Below, in pieces: positions 15,655 to 25,312 of a DNA stretch of 64,000 nucleotides (position 1 is the first letter of the stretch; each line of letters opens with the position of its first letter). Both the position numbers and the translations under genes were made by a program. Below the pieces are notes generated by a model. That model searched no databases, had not been told where the DNA came from, and saw only the letters and a program-made list of their open reading frames with translations. The stretch is taken from positions 2,729,001 through 2,793,000 of the forward strand of contig NZ_AP028664.1 in the NCBI RefSeq assembly GCF_041154455.1, in the 5' to 3' direction. The stretch comes from Variovorax sp. V213. Its GTDB lineage: Bacteria; Pseudomonadota; Gammaproteobacteria; Burkholderiales; Burkholderiaceae_C.

Positions 15655-16347
15655 TCAGGAAGTTTTGGGGGCTGCTGGCGTGACGGTGATCACGGGCGCC
15701 AGGCTCTTCGGGTCGACGCCGGCCGCATTGAGCTTGAATTCCACCAGCCGGCGGTAATCGGACGTCGCGCCAAGGCCAGTCCAGGCCTTGCGGTATTCGG
15801 CCTGGGCTTCATCGCGCTTGCCCTGGGCCATCAAGATGTCGCCCTTGCGGTCGGCCACCAGCGGTTCGAATTCCTTGGGCACGTTGCCCGACAGCTGCTT
15901 GAGCGCTTCGTCGTAGGACTTGCTGTCCAGCAGCTCGGCCGCGAGCCGCAGCTTGGCAACCGCCTGGTAGCCGGGGTCGACGGCGCTTTGCGCCACCCAG
16001 CCGAGGGCTGCGCGCGAGGCTTCGAGATTGCCCTTTTCGTACAGCGTCTTGGCGGCCAGCAAACCGGCTTGCTGCGCATAGGCCGTACCGGCAAAGCGCT
16101 CCTTCATGTCGCCCAGCACGCGCTGGATGCGTTCCACGTCGCCGGACTGCGTGCTGCGTTCGACCTCGTCGTAGAGCGCAGCGGCCTGCGCCGCCTTGTT
16201 GCGCTGGAAGTACTGCCAGCCGTTCCAGGCCACGAAGGCACCGGCCACGAGCAGCACCACCCAGGTGATCAGGGTGCCGTAGGTGTTCCAGAAATGCTTG
16301 AGCTGGTCGAGCTGTTCCTGTTCGTCGAGATCGAGGTTGGTTGCCAT
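15655..16347 (-). CDS. YfgM-like tetratricopeptide membrane protein
   Basis: This is a 230-residue protein with a single N-terminal anchor (about 25-42, LITWVVLLVAGAFVAWNG) preceded by acidic cytoplasmic residues and followed by periplasmic TPR-like helices. It matches the YfgM / ancillary SecYEG translocon subunit family that links the translocon to periplasmic chaperones. It lies 5 bases after hisS and 7 before bamB, the same order as in E. coli hisS-yfgM-bamB. Confidence 0.9.
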   Translation of the reverse strand: MATNLDLDEQEQLDQLKHFWNTYGTLITWVVLLVAGAFVAWNGWQYFQRNKAAQAAALYDEVERSTQSGDVERIQRVLGDMKERFAGTAYAQQAGLLAAKTLYEKGNLEASRAALGWVAQSAVDPGYQAVAKLRLAAELLDSKSYDEALKQLSGNVPKEFEPLVADRKGDILMAQGKRDEAQAEYRKAWTGLGATSDYRRLVEFKLNAAGVDPKSLAPVITVTPAAPKTS

Positions 16348-16352
16348 GCGTG

Positions 16353-17663
16353 TCAGATGTTGGGAGCCGGCGATTGTAGGGTGGCAGCCCAGGTGGCCAC
16401 TTCGGCGAGCGGCCGGGAGGTTTGCGCGCCGCTGCCGTCGCGCAACGACTTGAGAGTCACTTCGCCGCGCGCAAGTTCATCGGCGCCGAAAATCAGCGCG
16501 TAGGTGGCGCCGCTGGCGTCGGCTTTCTTGAACTGGGACTTGAAGCTTCCCATGCCGTCGACCGTGGCCGCATGCATCTGCACGCGGACACCGGCATCGC
16601 GCAACTGCTGCAAGGCACGCAGCACGACCGGCATGGCCGCCGCATCGGGCACCACGGCATAGACGTCGGGCACTGGCGCTGCAATGGCGGCGCCCTGCTC
16701 TTTCATCAGGTCGAGCACGCGCTCGACGCCGATGGCCCAACCCACCGCCGGCGCCGGTTTGCCGCCGATCTGCGCGATGAGGTCGTCGTAGCGTCCGCCG
16801 GCGCACACCGTGCCCTGCGAGCCCAGGCGATCGGTGACGAACTCGAACACGCTGAGGTTGTAGTAGTCGAGGCCGCGCACCAGCCGCGGGTTGATGGTGT
16901 AGGCCACGCCGTTGGCATCGAGGATGGCCTTGAGGCCATCGAAGTGGGCCAGCGATTCGGCACCCAGAAAGTCGATCAGCCGGGGGGCGGACTCGACCAC
17001 CTCCTTCATCGCCGGATTCTTGGTGTCGAGAATGCGCAGCGGATTGCTGTGGAGGCGGCGCTTGCCGTCCTCGTCGAGCTTGTCGGCGTGCTTCTCGAAG
17101 TGGGCAATGAGCTGGGCGCGGTGCAGCGCGCGCTCGGCGGGTTGCCCCAGGCTGTTGAGTTCCAGGCGAACGTCGGTCAGCCCGATGGCCTTCCAGAGTG
17201 CGTTGGCCAGCAGGATCAGTTCGGCGTCGACGTCGGGACCGGCAAAGCCGAGTGCCTCGGCACCGATCTGGTGAAACTGGCGAAAGCGCCCGCGCTGCGG
17301 CTTCTCGCGCCGGAACATCGGGCCGGTGTACCAGAGGCGCTTGCCACCGTCGTACAGCATGTTGTGCTCGATCACCGCGCGCACGAGGCCGGCGGTGTTC
17401 TCGGGCCGCAGCGTCAGGTGGTCGTTGTCGCCATATTTGTCGGAGCGGTCCTGGAAGGAGTACATCTCCTTCTCGACGATGTCGGTCACCTCGCCGATGC
17501 CGCGCACGAACAGCGCCGTGTGCTCCAGGATGGGCGTGCGCACGTTGCGATATGCAAAGCGGCCCATCAGGTCGCGCACCGTGGCCTCGAGCCACTCCCA
17601 GCGCGCCGATTCGGGCGGCAATATGTCGTTCATGCCTTTGACGGCATTCAGTTTTTCAGCCAT
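16353..17663 (-). CDS. hisS: Histidyl-tRNA synthetase
   Basis: This is a 436-residue class II synthetase charging tRNA-His. Motif 2 RPENTAGLVRA, the histidine-specific RGLDYYN element and motif 3 GWAIGVERVL are all visible, followed by the alpha/beta anticodon-binding domain ending near AEVATWAATLQSPAPNI. The start is the ATG giving MAEKLNAVKGMNDILPP, 14 bases after ispG; a long upstream frame is a shadow of ispG. Confidence 0.97.
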   Translation of the reverse strand: MAEKLNAVKGMNDILPPESARWEWLEATVRDLMGRFAYRNVRTPILEHTALFVRGIGEVTDIVEKEMYSFQDRSDKYGDNDHLTLRPENTAGLVRAVIEHNMLYDGGKRLWYTGPMFRREKPQRGRFRQFHQIGAEALGFAGPDVDAELILLANALWKAIGLTDVRLELNSLGQPAERALHRAQLIAHFEKHADKLDEDGKRRLHSNPLRILDTKNPAMKEVVESAPRLIDFLGAESLAHFDGLKAILDANGVAYTINPRLVRGLDYYNLSVFEFVTDRLGSQGTVCAGGRYDDLIAQIGGKPAPAVGWAIGVERVLDLMKEQGAAIAAPVPDVYAVVPDAAAMPVVLRALQQLRDAGVRVQMHAATVDGMGSFKSQFKKADASGATYALIFGADELARGEVTLKSLRDGSGAQTSRPLAEVATWAATLQSPAPNI

Positions 17664-17677
17664 GAGTCTGCGGAGGT

Positions 17678-18951
<1,274 letters not shown>

Positions 18952-18955
<4 letters not shown>

Positions 18956-19941
18956 GATGTCACCTCAAAACGCGCCACGCCGCCGCCGCGCGTGACAGGC
19001 TTCAGATCGTAGGGCTTTCCGCGCACCTGCACATCGACCGCCGAGGCCCGGCCCACCACCACCGACAGCGGCAGTGCGCCCGACAAACCGAGTGTTTCGC
19101 CAGCCTTCAGGCTGCGGCGCAGCAGCTGCTTGCCGCCGGCTTCCGTGACCGTGACCCAGCATTCTTCGCGCGCAACGAAGACAAGCGGCTGGTTGCCGCC
19201 CGCAGCGGCAGCGGTGGCCGACGTGGGCGCTGCCGACGCGGCGGCAGCGCTCGTGCCGGCCGCGGGCAAGGCCGCCGAGGGAGCCGTGGTGGCCGCGGGT
19301 GCGGCAGCTGTCGCGGACGTCGCGGGCGTTGCAGGGGCCACGGGCGTGACCGGCGCGTTTTCGACGACCACGGCCGACCCGCCTGGCGCCGGCGCGACCG
19401 CGGGCGCCGCGGCCACCGAGCTTGTATCGCCCTCGCTGCGCGTGGTCCACCGCGACACGGAGGCGCCGACCTGGTCGAAGACCGATTGAGGCAGCCAGAA
19501 CAGCACGGCCGCGCCGAGCAGAAGCAGCGCAACCACCATCAACAGCGGACGCGACGGAAGTCCGCTGGAGCGGCCGCCGTTCCAGCTCGGCTTGCCCGAA
19601 ACGATGTTGCCTTTGAGCGTGCGGTCGGCCGTCGCCAGCGGCGCGCGCTGCGCCCCCGGCAGCTTGGCCAGCACGGGAGCGGGATCGATGCGCAGGGCGC
19701 GGCAGACGCTGCTTGCCAGGGCCCGGGCAAAGACCGGGTCGGGCAGCGAGCCGATGTCGTCCGCCTCCAGCGCCATGAGTTTTTGCGGCGGCACCTTCAG
19801 GGCCGCGGCCACCATTTCGATGTGCAGCCCGTGGGCCTCGCGTGCCTCGCGAAGTATCTCGCCGGCCGTCTTGTGCGTGATGTCGCCTTCCTCGAGCGGC
19901 AGTGCCGCGGAAGTGCCGAACTCCGAAACCCGTTCAGTCAT
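18952..19941 (-). CDS. RodZ-like protein with helix-turn-helix and DUF4115
   Basis: This is a 329-residue protein. An Xre-type helix-turn-helix lies at about 25-90 (GEILREAREAHGLHIEMVAAALKV), then a membrane helix at about 133-150, a long periplasmic Ala/Pro/Thr/Ser linker (about 160-250) and a C-terminal DUF4115 beta domain (FVAREECWVTVTEAGGKQLL). The layout matches RodZ, which couples MreB to cell-wall synthesis in rods. The gene overlaps pilW by 8 bases and ispG by 4. Confidence 0.88.
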
Positions 19942-20788
19942 TGAAATTCCCGCGCTCGTACGCTATTGCCTCCCGGGATTGCGGGAAGCGCCGTTGCAGT
20001 TGCCCTCCCAGCTGCGCCACAGCTTCGCGGTTGTTGAGCCGTCGTTCGATCTTGACGCCAAGCCAGAGCGTTTCGGCATTGGCCGAAGGACTGTTGTTAA
20101 CGCGGCGGATGTAGAACTGCGCTCGCTGCCACTCCTCGCGCTGCGCCAGCAACGAAGCCAGGTTGAGTCCGACCACCGGATTGCCGGCATCGATCTCGTA
20201 GGCCTGCATGAGGCTGCGCTCAGCCTCCGCCCGCTGCCCAGCCCTGAGCTGGCAGACGCCCTGGGTCATGAGCGTCTTGGAGCGGTCGGTGTAGCTGGGC
20301 ACGGCGAGCGCTTCGGTGAACTGCTGGGCCGCATCGCCAAAACGGTTCTGCTGGCACAGCAGCCAGCCGTAGTTGTGCCGCACATTGGGATCGCGCGGGC
20401 TGATGGCAATGGCGCGGCGGAAGCTGTCTTCGGCCATGCCGGCATCCTCGAGCCGCATGTAGACGAGGCCGCGCAGGTTGTAGGCATCCGCGTTGTTGGG
20501 GTCGGCGGCCAACGCCTGCTTGATCTCGTCGAGCGCGACGGTGGTCTGGCCGTGTTCGAAGTAGCCCGAGGCCAGCTCCATGCGCAAGCGCGCACGCCGC
20601 TGCCGGCTGCTCTCGTCGGATTCGGTGACGATCTCGGCGCCCTTGCCCGAGCTGGTATCGGCCAGGCTGGTGGTGGTGGTGCGCGTGTTGACGCAGCCTG
20701 CGAGCAGAAACGCCACGGCGACACCGGCAACGCTTGCGGCCAGCAGCCGCTGTGCGCTCGCGGTCGCCATCGGAAAGGCCATGCTCAT
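19934..20788 (-). CDS. pilW: PilW/PilF-type pilotin lipoprotein with TPR repeats
   Basis: This is a 284-residue lipoprotein with lipobox LLAGC (Cys32). Several tetratricopeptide repeats follow, e.g. NADAYNLRGLVYMRLEDAGM and NVRHNYGWLLCQQNRFGDAA. The family members help type IV pilus secretin assembly (PilF/PilW). The ATG at 20788 is preceded by an aggag about ten bases upstream and lies just after the rlmN stop. Position between rlmN and rodZ is the common order in proteobacteria (yfgL-type cluster). Confidence 0.88.
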   Translation of the reverse strand: MSMAFPMATASAQRLLAASVAGVAVAFLLAGCVNTRTTTTSLADTSSGKGAEIVTESDESSRQRRARLRMELASGYFEHGQTTVALDEIKQALAADPNNADAYNLRGLVYMRLEDAGMAEDSFRRAIAISPRDPNVRHNYGWLLCQQNRFGDAAQQFTEALAVPSYTDRSKTLMTQGVCQLRAGQRAEAERSLMQAYEIDAGNPVVGLNLASLLAQREEWQRAQFYIRRVNNSPSANAETLWLGVKIERRLNNREAVAQLGGQLQRRFPQSREAIAYERGNFND

Positions 20789-20792
20789 TGGG

Positions 20793-21956
20793 TCAATGCT
20801 CCTGGGGGACGGTCTTGCGAACCGGATGCAAAACAACAGGGCGCTCCGAAACGACACGGCGCTGGGCCATGCGCTCGGCCGCGCGGGTACGGTCCTTGAC
20901 ATCGCCGGCCAGCTGTCCGCAGGCGGCATCGATGTCGTCACCGCGCGTCTTGCGCACGGTGGTCACCAGGCCCGCCTCGCTCAGCGTCTTGGCGAATGCC
21001 AGCACGCGCGGCTGCGGCGAACGCAGGAGGCCCGAGGCCGGAAACGGGTTGAATGGGATCAGGTTGAACTTGCACGAGATGCCATGGGCGCGGACGAGTT
21101 CCACCAGCTGCCGCGCGTGCTCGGGCTGGTCGTTGACGCCGTCGAGCATGCAGTACTCGAAGGTGATGAAGTCGCGCGGCGCATGCGCCAGGTAGCGCTT
21201 GCAGGCCTCGATCAATTCGGCGATCGGATACTTGCGGTTGAGCGGCACGAGGTCGTCGCGCAGCGCATCGTTGGGTGCATGCAGCGACACCGCCAAGGCC
21301 ACGGGGCAGTCGGTGCCCAGGCGGTCGATCATCGGCACCACGCCGGAGGTCGACACCGTGACGCGGCGGCGCGAGAGGCCGTAGGCGTTGTCGTCGAGCA
21401 TGGTGCGCAGCGCGGGCACCAGCGCACTGTAGTTCTGCAGCGGCTCGCCCATGCCCATCATCACCACGTTGGAGATGACGCGCCCATCCTTGTCTGGACT
21501 GCGCTTCAGGTGCTTGCGCAGGAAGTGCTCGGCAAACCACAGCTGGGCGACGATCTCGCCCGTGCTCAGGTTGCGGCTGAAGCCCTGATGCCCCGTGGAG
21601 CAAAAGCGGCAACCGACCGCGCAGCCAGCTTGAGACGACACGCACAGCGTGCCGCGGTCGTCTTCGGGAATGAATACGGCTTCGACGGCATTGCCGTCGC
21701 CGACGTCGAACAGCCACTTGATCGTGCCGTCCTTGGATTCGTGCTGCGTGAGGACCGCAAGGGCCTCGACGCGAGCGGTGGTGGCGAGCTTTTCGCGCAG
21801 CGACTTGGCCAGATCGGTCATCTGGGCGAAGTCGCTGGCGCCACGCTGGTGGATCCAGCGAAACAGCTGCGTGGCGCGGAACCGCTTCTCGCCGAGCTTT
21901 TCGCAGAACGCAGCCAGCCCCTCGAGATCGAATTCGAGCAGGTTGGCCGTGGTCAT
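20793..21956 (-). CDS. rlmN: 23S rRNA / tRNA adenine-C2 methyltransferase RlmN
   Basis: This is a 387-residue radical-SAM enzyme methylating A2503 of 23S rRNA and A37 of some tRNAs. The cluster-binding Cys112-X3-Cys116-X2-Cys119 (GCAVGCRFC) follows SSQA. A second catalytic region near residue 340 ends in TRGDDIDAACGQL with the conserved C-terminal cysteine. It starts 21 bases after ndk. The tail after residue 360 (TRAAERMAQRR...) is somewhat longer than the E. coli protein. Confidence 0.96.
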   Translation of the reverse strand: MTTANLLEFDLEGLAAFCEKLGEKRFRATQLFRWIHQRGASDFAQMTDLAKSLREKLATTARVEALAVLTQHESKDGTIKWLFDVGDGNAVEAVFIPEDDRGTLCVSSQAGCAVGCRFCSTGHQGFSRNLSTGEIVAQLWFAEHFLRKHLKRSPDKDGRVISNVVMMGMGEPLQNYSALVPALRTMLDDNAYGLSRRRVTVSTSGVVPMIDRLGTDCPVALAVSLHAPNDALRDDLVPLNRKYPIAELIEACKRYLAHAPRDFITFEYCMLDGVNDQPEHARQLVELVRAHGISCKFNLIPFNPFPASGLLRSPQPRVLAFAKTLSEAGLVTTVRKTRGDDIDAACGQLAGDVKDRTRAAERMAQRRVVSERPVVLHPVRKTVPQEH

Positions 21957-21977
21957 GAAATCAGCCGGGATGCGGCT

Positions 21978-22403
21978 TCAGCGCGCGTAGACGTTGAGGC
22001 CGGCGAAGAAGAAGGCCACTTCGTTCGCTGCGGTTTCGGCAGCGTCCGAGCCGTGCACGGCGTTGGCGTCGATGCTGTCGGCGAAGTCGGCGCGGATGGT
22101 GCCGGGAGCCGCCTTCTTGGGGTCCGTGGCGCCCATCAGGTCGCGGTTCTTGGCGATGGCGTTCTCGCCTTCGAGCACCTGCACGAACACGGGGCCGGAG
22201 ATCATGAACTCGACCAGGTCCTTGAAGAAGGGACGTTCCTTGTGAACCGAGTAGAACTGCTCGGCTTCGTTGCGCGACAGATGCACCAGCTTGGCGGCGA
22301 CGATCTTGAGGCCGGCAGCTTCGAAGCGGGAAACGATCTTGCCGATGACGTTCTTGGCGACGGCGTCGGGCTTGATGATGGAGAGGGTACGTTCGATAGC
22401 CAT
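21978..22403 (-). CDS. ndk: Nucleoside-diphosphate kinase
   Basis: This is a 141-residue enzyme that transfers the gamma phosphate from ATP to NDPs via a phospho-His intermediate. The phosphorylated residue is His117 in the NAVHGSD motif. Length and every conserved block (SIIKPDAV at 8-15, GPVFVQVLEGENAI) are standard. About 150 bases separate it from rluB upstream, so it probably has its own promoter and leads the rlmN-pilW-rodZ-ispG-hisS group. Confidence 0.97.
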   Translation of the reverse strand: MAIERTLSIIKPDAVAKNVIGKIVSRFEAAGLKIVAAKLVHLSRNEAEQFYSVHKERPFFKDLVEFMISGPVFVQVLEGENAIAKNRDLMGATDPKKAAPGTIRADFADSIDANAVHGSDAAETAANEVAFFFAGLNVYAR

Positions 22404-22554
22404 TGAAGTGCTTCCTGAGCTTTGATTTTGAAGTGTTTTGTCACAACTGCGACGAATTTGTTGCGTCGTGCGTCGACAAAGCCTCTGATTTTAACCGGCG
22501 CAGCCCCCGGGATTGGTGAAAACCCCGCGAAAGGCTGCGCTGGACTGCTGGCTT

Positions 22555-24339
22555 TCAGCGTCCGCGGCGCCGATTTCCGCCTGGTCCGCCGCCACCGCCG
22601 CCGAAGCCGCCGCCCGACGGGCCGCCGCCGCGGCGCCCCGGTCCCTGGCGCTGTTCCTTGCGCTGGCGCGAAAAACTGTCCGCGCCGATGTAACCGAGCG
22701 AGGTCTTCATCGGATCGGGTTGGTTCGCGCCGCTTGGCGGACGCTCTTCGCCCTGGCGGTTGCCGCGGTTGTTGTTGTTGCCGCGGCGTCCTTGGGGCGG
22801 CAGGCCTGCGTTGCCCCCGCCGCCGCCGCCACCGCCCCGGTTGGCGCGCCCTCCGCGCTCGCCGCGCGGCGGCCGGCCGTCGCCCAGCGGATTTGGTATG
22901 GGTGCGTCGCGGCCTTCATCGCGCGGCGGCTGGCCGCCGCCGGCATTGCGATTGCCGCGCCGCTTCTTGTTGCGGCCGTTCCGGCCGCCGCCCGCGCCAT
23001 CCTGTCCACCCGGGCCGCGTTGCTGCTGCTGGGGACGCGGTGCGCCGCCGCCCGATGCCTGGAACAGCGCGTTGATGTCGCGCTCGTCCAGCTCCATCCA
23101 GGCGCCGCGCTTCAGTCCGCGCGGCAGCACCATGGCACCGTAGCGGATGCGGATCAGGCGGCTCACCGCATGGCCTACCGATTCGAACAGGCGCCGCACT
23201 TCGCGGTTGCGGCCTTCGGAGATGGTGACGCGGTACCAGTGGTTGGAGCCCTCGCCGCCGCCCTCTTCGATGGTGCCGAACTGGGCCATGCCGTCGTCGA
23301 GCCGGACGCCTTCGAGCAAGCGCTTTTTCTCCTCGGCATCGAGCGCGCCCAGCACGCGCACCGCGTATTCGCGCTCCAGGCCGAAGCGGGGGTGCATCAA
23401 CTGATTGGCCAGGTCGCCGGAGCTGCTGAACAGCAACAGGCCTTCGGTGTTCAGGTCGAGCCGGCCGACCGATTGCCACTTGCCCTGCTGCAGGCGCGGC
23501 AGCTTGCGGAACACGGTGGGCCGGTTCTGCGGGTCGTCGTGCGTGACGACTTCGCCGACGGGCTTGTGGTACGCGATGACGCGCGGCGGAGGCGGCGCAA
23601 TGCGGTAGCGGATCGGCTTGCCGTTGATCTTGACCTGGTCGCCGTACTGGATACGCTGGCCGATGTGGGCCGGTTCGTTGTTGACCGAGATGCGGCCCTG
23701 AAGAATCAACTGCTCCATCTCGAGACGCGAGCCCAGGCCCGCTTGCGCCAGCACCTTGTGCAGCTTAGGCGAATCGGCTTCGGGCAGCAGCACCCGCTTG
23801 AGCGGCGGGACCTCGGGGCTTTCCTCATCGGCATCGAACTGGCCAGAGATGACGTCCGCGAAGCGGATGGGCTCGGGCGGCGGCGCATTGCGCTGCTCGC
23901 GTTCGGCGGCCCGGCGCGCGCGGTCGAGGTCGTCCTCTTCCTCGTCGGGCTCTTCTTCCTCTTCTTCGTCGTCGTCATGGCCGCTGCCGCGGGCAGCCTC
24001 TTCCGCACGGGGCTCCTGGCGCTCCTGGCGCTCCTGACGCCCTGCGGCTACAGCGGTGGCGGCAACCTCGATTGGAGCCTCGGAGACCGGAGCAGCAGCC
24101 GGGGCTGCCGCCGTCACAGCCTCGACAGCCTCGGCTTCGCCCTCGACGGCCTGCTCTGCAACCTTCTTCCGGCGCGGACGCCGCTTCTTGGGAGCTTCGC
24201 CCTCGCCGGCTGCCGCCGATGGGGCATCCCCAGCAGCATCCGAAGACTGGCCGGACGCTTCCCTCGTCCCCGCTTCTTTTTTCTCGGCTTCGGGCGGGAC
24301 CGGCACGATGGCCGCGTCGTCGATGTCGGAGGAGCTCAT
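22555..24339 (-). CDS. rluB: 23S rRNA pseudouridine synthase RluB, with long low-complexity ends
   Basis: This is a 594-residue RsuA-family pseudouridine synthase, predicted to modify U2605 of 23S rRNA. The core is normal: S4 domain about 192-245 (LHKVLAQAGLGSRLEMEQL), catalytic Asp295 in GRLDLNTEG, and a C-terminal catalytic end around 420-440. A roughly 180-residue N-terminal Glu/Ala/Arg-rich region and an approximately 150-residue Gly/Arg/Asn-rich tail flank it; E. coli RluB is about 290 residues. The tail resembles RNA-binding RGG-type disorder. It overlaps scpB by 4 bases. Confidence 0.92.
   Translation of the reverse strand: MSSSDIDDAAIVPVPPEAEKKEAGTREASGQSSDAAGDAPSAAAGEGEAPKKRRPRRKKVAEQAVEGEAEAVEAVTAAAPAAAPVSEAPIEVAATAVAAGRQERQERQEPRAEEAARGSGHDDDEEEEEEPDEEEDDLDRARRAAEREQRNAPPPEPIRFADVISGQFDADEESPEVPPLKRVLLPEADSPKLHKVLAQAGLGSRLEMEQLILQGRISVNNEPAHIGQRIQYGDQVKINGKPIRYRIAPPPPRVIAYHKPVGEVVTHDDPQNRPTVFRKLPRLQQGKWQSVGRLDLNTEGLLLFSSSGDLANQLMHPRFGLEREYAVRVLGALDAEEKKRLLEGVRLDDGMAQFGTIEEGGGEGSNHWYRVTISEGRNREVRRLFESVGHAVSRLIRIRYGAMVLPRGLKRGAWMELDERDINALFQASGGGAPRPQQQQRGPGGQDGAGGGRNGRNKKRRGNRNAGGGQPPRDEGRDAPIPNPLGDGRPPRGERGGRANRGGGGGGGGNAGLPPQGRRGNNNNRGNRQGEERPPSGANQPDPMKTSLGYIGADSFSRQRKEQRQGPGRRGGGPSGGGFGGGGGGPGGNRRRGR
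24012..24038. repeat. 9-bp tandem repeat in the rluB N-terminal extension
   Basis: GCTCCTGGC is repeated three times (24012-24020, 24021-24029, 24030-24038, the last with one change). In the minus-strand protein it encodes the run ERQERQERQ in the disordered region, showing how the extension may grow by codon-repeat slippage. Confidence 0.7.
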
Positions 24340-25178
24340 TGGTTTTTTCCGGGAGAAACAGCGTGGGGATCGGTCTCGTCGGACGACGGGACTTCGGATT
24401 CGAGTTCGGCAGGAAGCTCGACTTCCGGGACGGCCGGGATTTCTGCGGGCTCTTCGATGGAAGCCGCATCCTCGGCGAATTGCGCAGCGGCAGCCTCGAC
24501 GGCTTCGGCCACTTCAGCGGGCGGCAAGGCAAGTTCGGTGTCTGCATCCAGGCCCGCTTGCGTCATGGCGGAAGCATCGGCATCGGAGTCGCCGGAAACT
24601 TCCATCGGCAGCCCCGGCTGATTGCCCGAGGCCTGGTCGAGCGCATCGACGAGCGCTGCCTGCTGCGCCGGTGTCTCGATCAGCGGCAGCTGGTCGAGGG
24701 ATCCCAGGCCGAGATCGTCCAGAAACTGGCGCGTGGTGGCATAGAGCGCGGGCCGGCCGACGGTTTCGCGGTGGCCGATCACCTCGACCCAGCCGCGGTC
24801 TTCGAGCTGCTTCAGGATGAGGGAATTGATGGTGACGCCGCGAATGTCTTCCATGTCGCCGCGCGTGACCGGCTGGCGGTAGGCAATGATGGCCAGCGTT
24901 TCGAGGGCGGCACGCGTATAGCGTGGAGGCTTCTCGGGATGCAGGCGATCGAGGTGGTCGCGCATTTCGGGCCGGCTCTGAAAGCGCCAGCCGCTGGCGA
25001 CGTTCACCAGCTCCAGGCCGCGTTGCGCCCAGTCTTCCTGCAATTCAAGCAACAGCACCTTGATGGTGTCCGCACCCAGCTCGTCGTCAAACAGCACGCG
25101 CATGTCGCGCACCGGCAGCGGCTGGCTCGAACAGATCAAGGCGGTTTCGAGAATGCGCTTGGCATCCGCCGTATTCAT
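24336..25178 (-). CDS. scpB: Segregation and condensation protein ScpB
   Basis: This 280-residue ScpB partner of SMC/ScpA in chromosome condensation has two winged-helix domains spanning about residues 1-180 (RYTRAALETLAIIAYRQPVTRGDMEDIRG is the conserved centre), followed by an acidic Ala/Glu-rich tail of about 90 residues. The family is usually about 190-200 residues, so the tail is extra. scpA is not adjacent: upstream is a non-coding stretch and then rluD. It is co-translated with rluB by a 4-base overlap. Confidence 0.9.
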   Translation of the reverse strand: MNTADAKRILETALICSSQPLPVRDMRVLFDDELGADTIKVLLLELQEDWAQRGLELVNVASGWRFQSRPEMRDHLDRLHPEKPPRYTRAALETLAIIAYRQPVTRGDMEDIRGVTINSLILKQLEDRGWVEVIGHRETVGRPALYATTRQFLDDLGLGSLDQLPLIETPAQQAALVDALDQASGNQPGLPMEVSGDSDADASAMTQAGLDADTELALPPAEVAEAVEAAAAQFAEDAASIEEPAEIPAVPEVELPAELESEVPSSDETDPHAVSPGKNQ

Positions 25179-25298
25179 GGTTCGCGTTATCCGGGAAAAG
25201 GCGTCTCAGGGACGCTTGTTCAGAAGGATGAAGGATGGAAGAAGGCGCTGCCGGCACGCGGCGAGTGCAACGCAAGGCCGGCATCGGGGTGGCCGGCG

Positions 25299-25312
25299 CG
25301 GCCCTCGGGCCG
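25299..25312. other. GC-rich hairpin at the end of rluD
   Basis: CGGCCC-TC-GGGCCG is directly beyond the rluD stop and, with a nearby GCCGGC repeat pair, forms a compact GC-rich hairpin region (25278-25312) without a T run. The rest of 25179-25312 shows no coding sequence. Confidence 0.3.
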
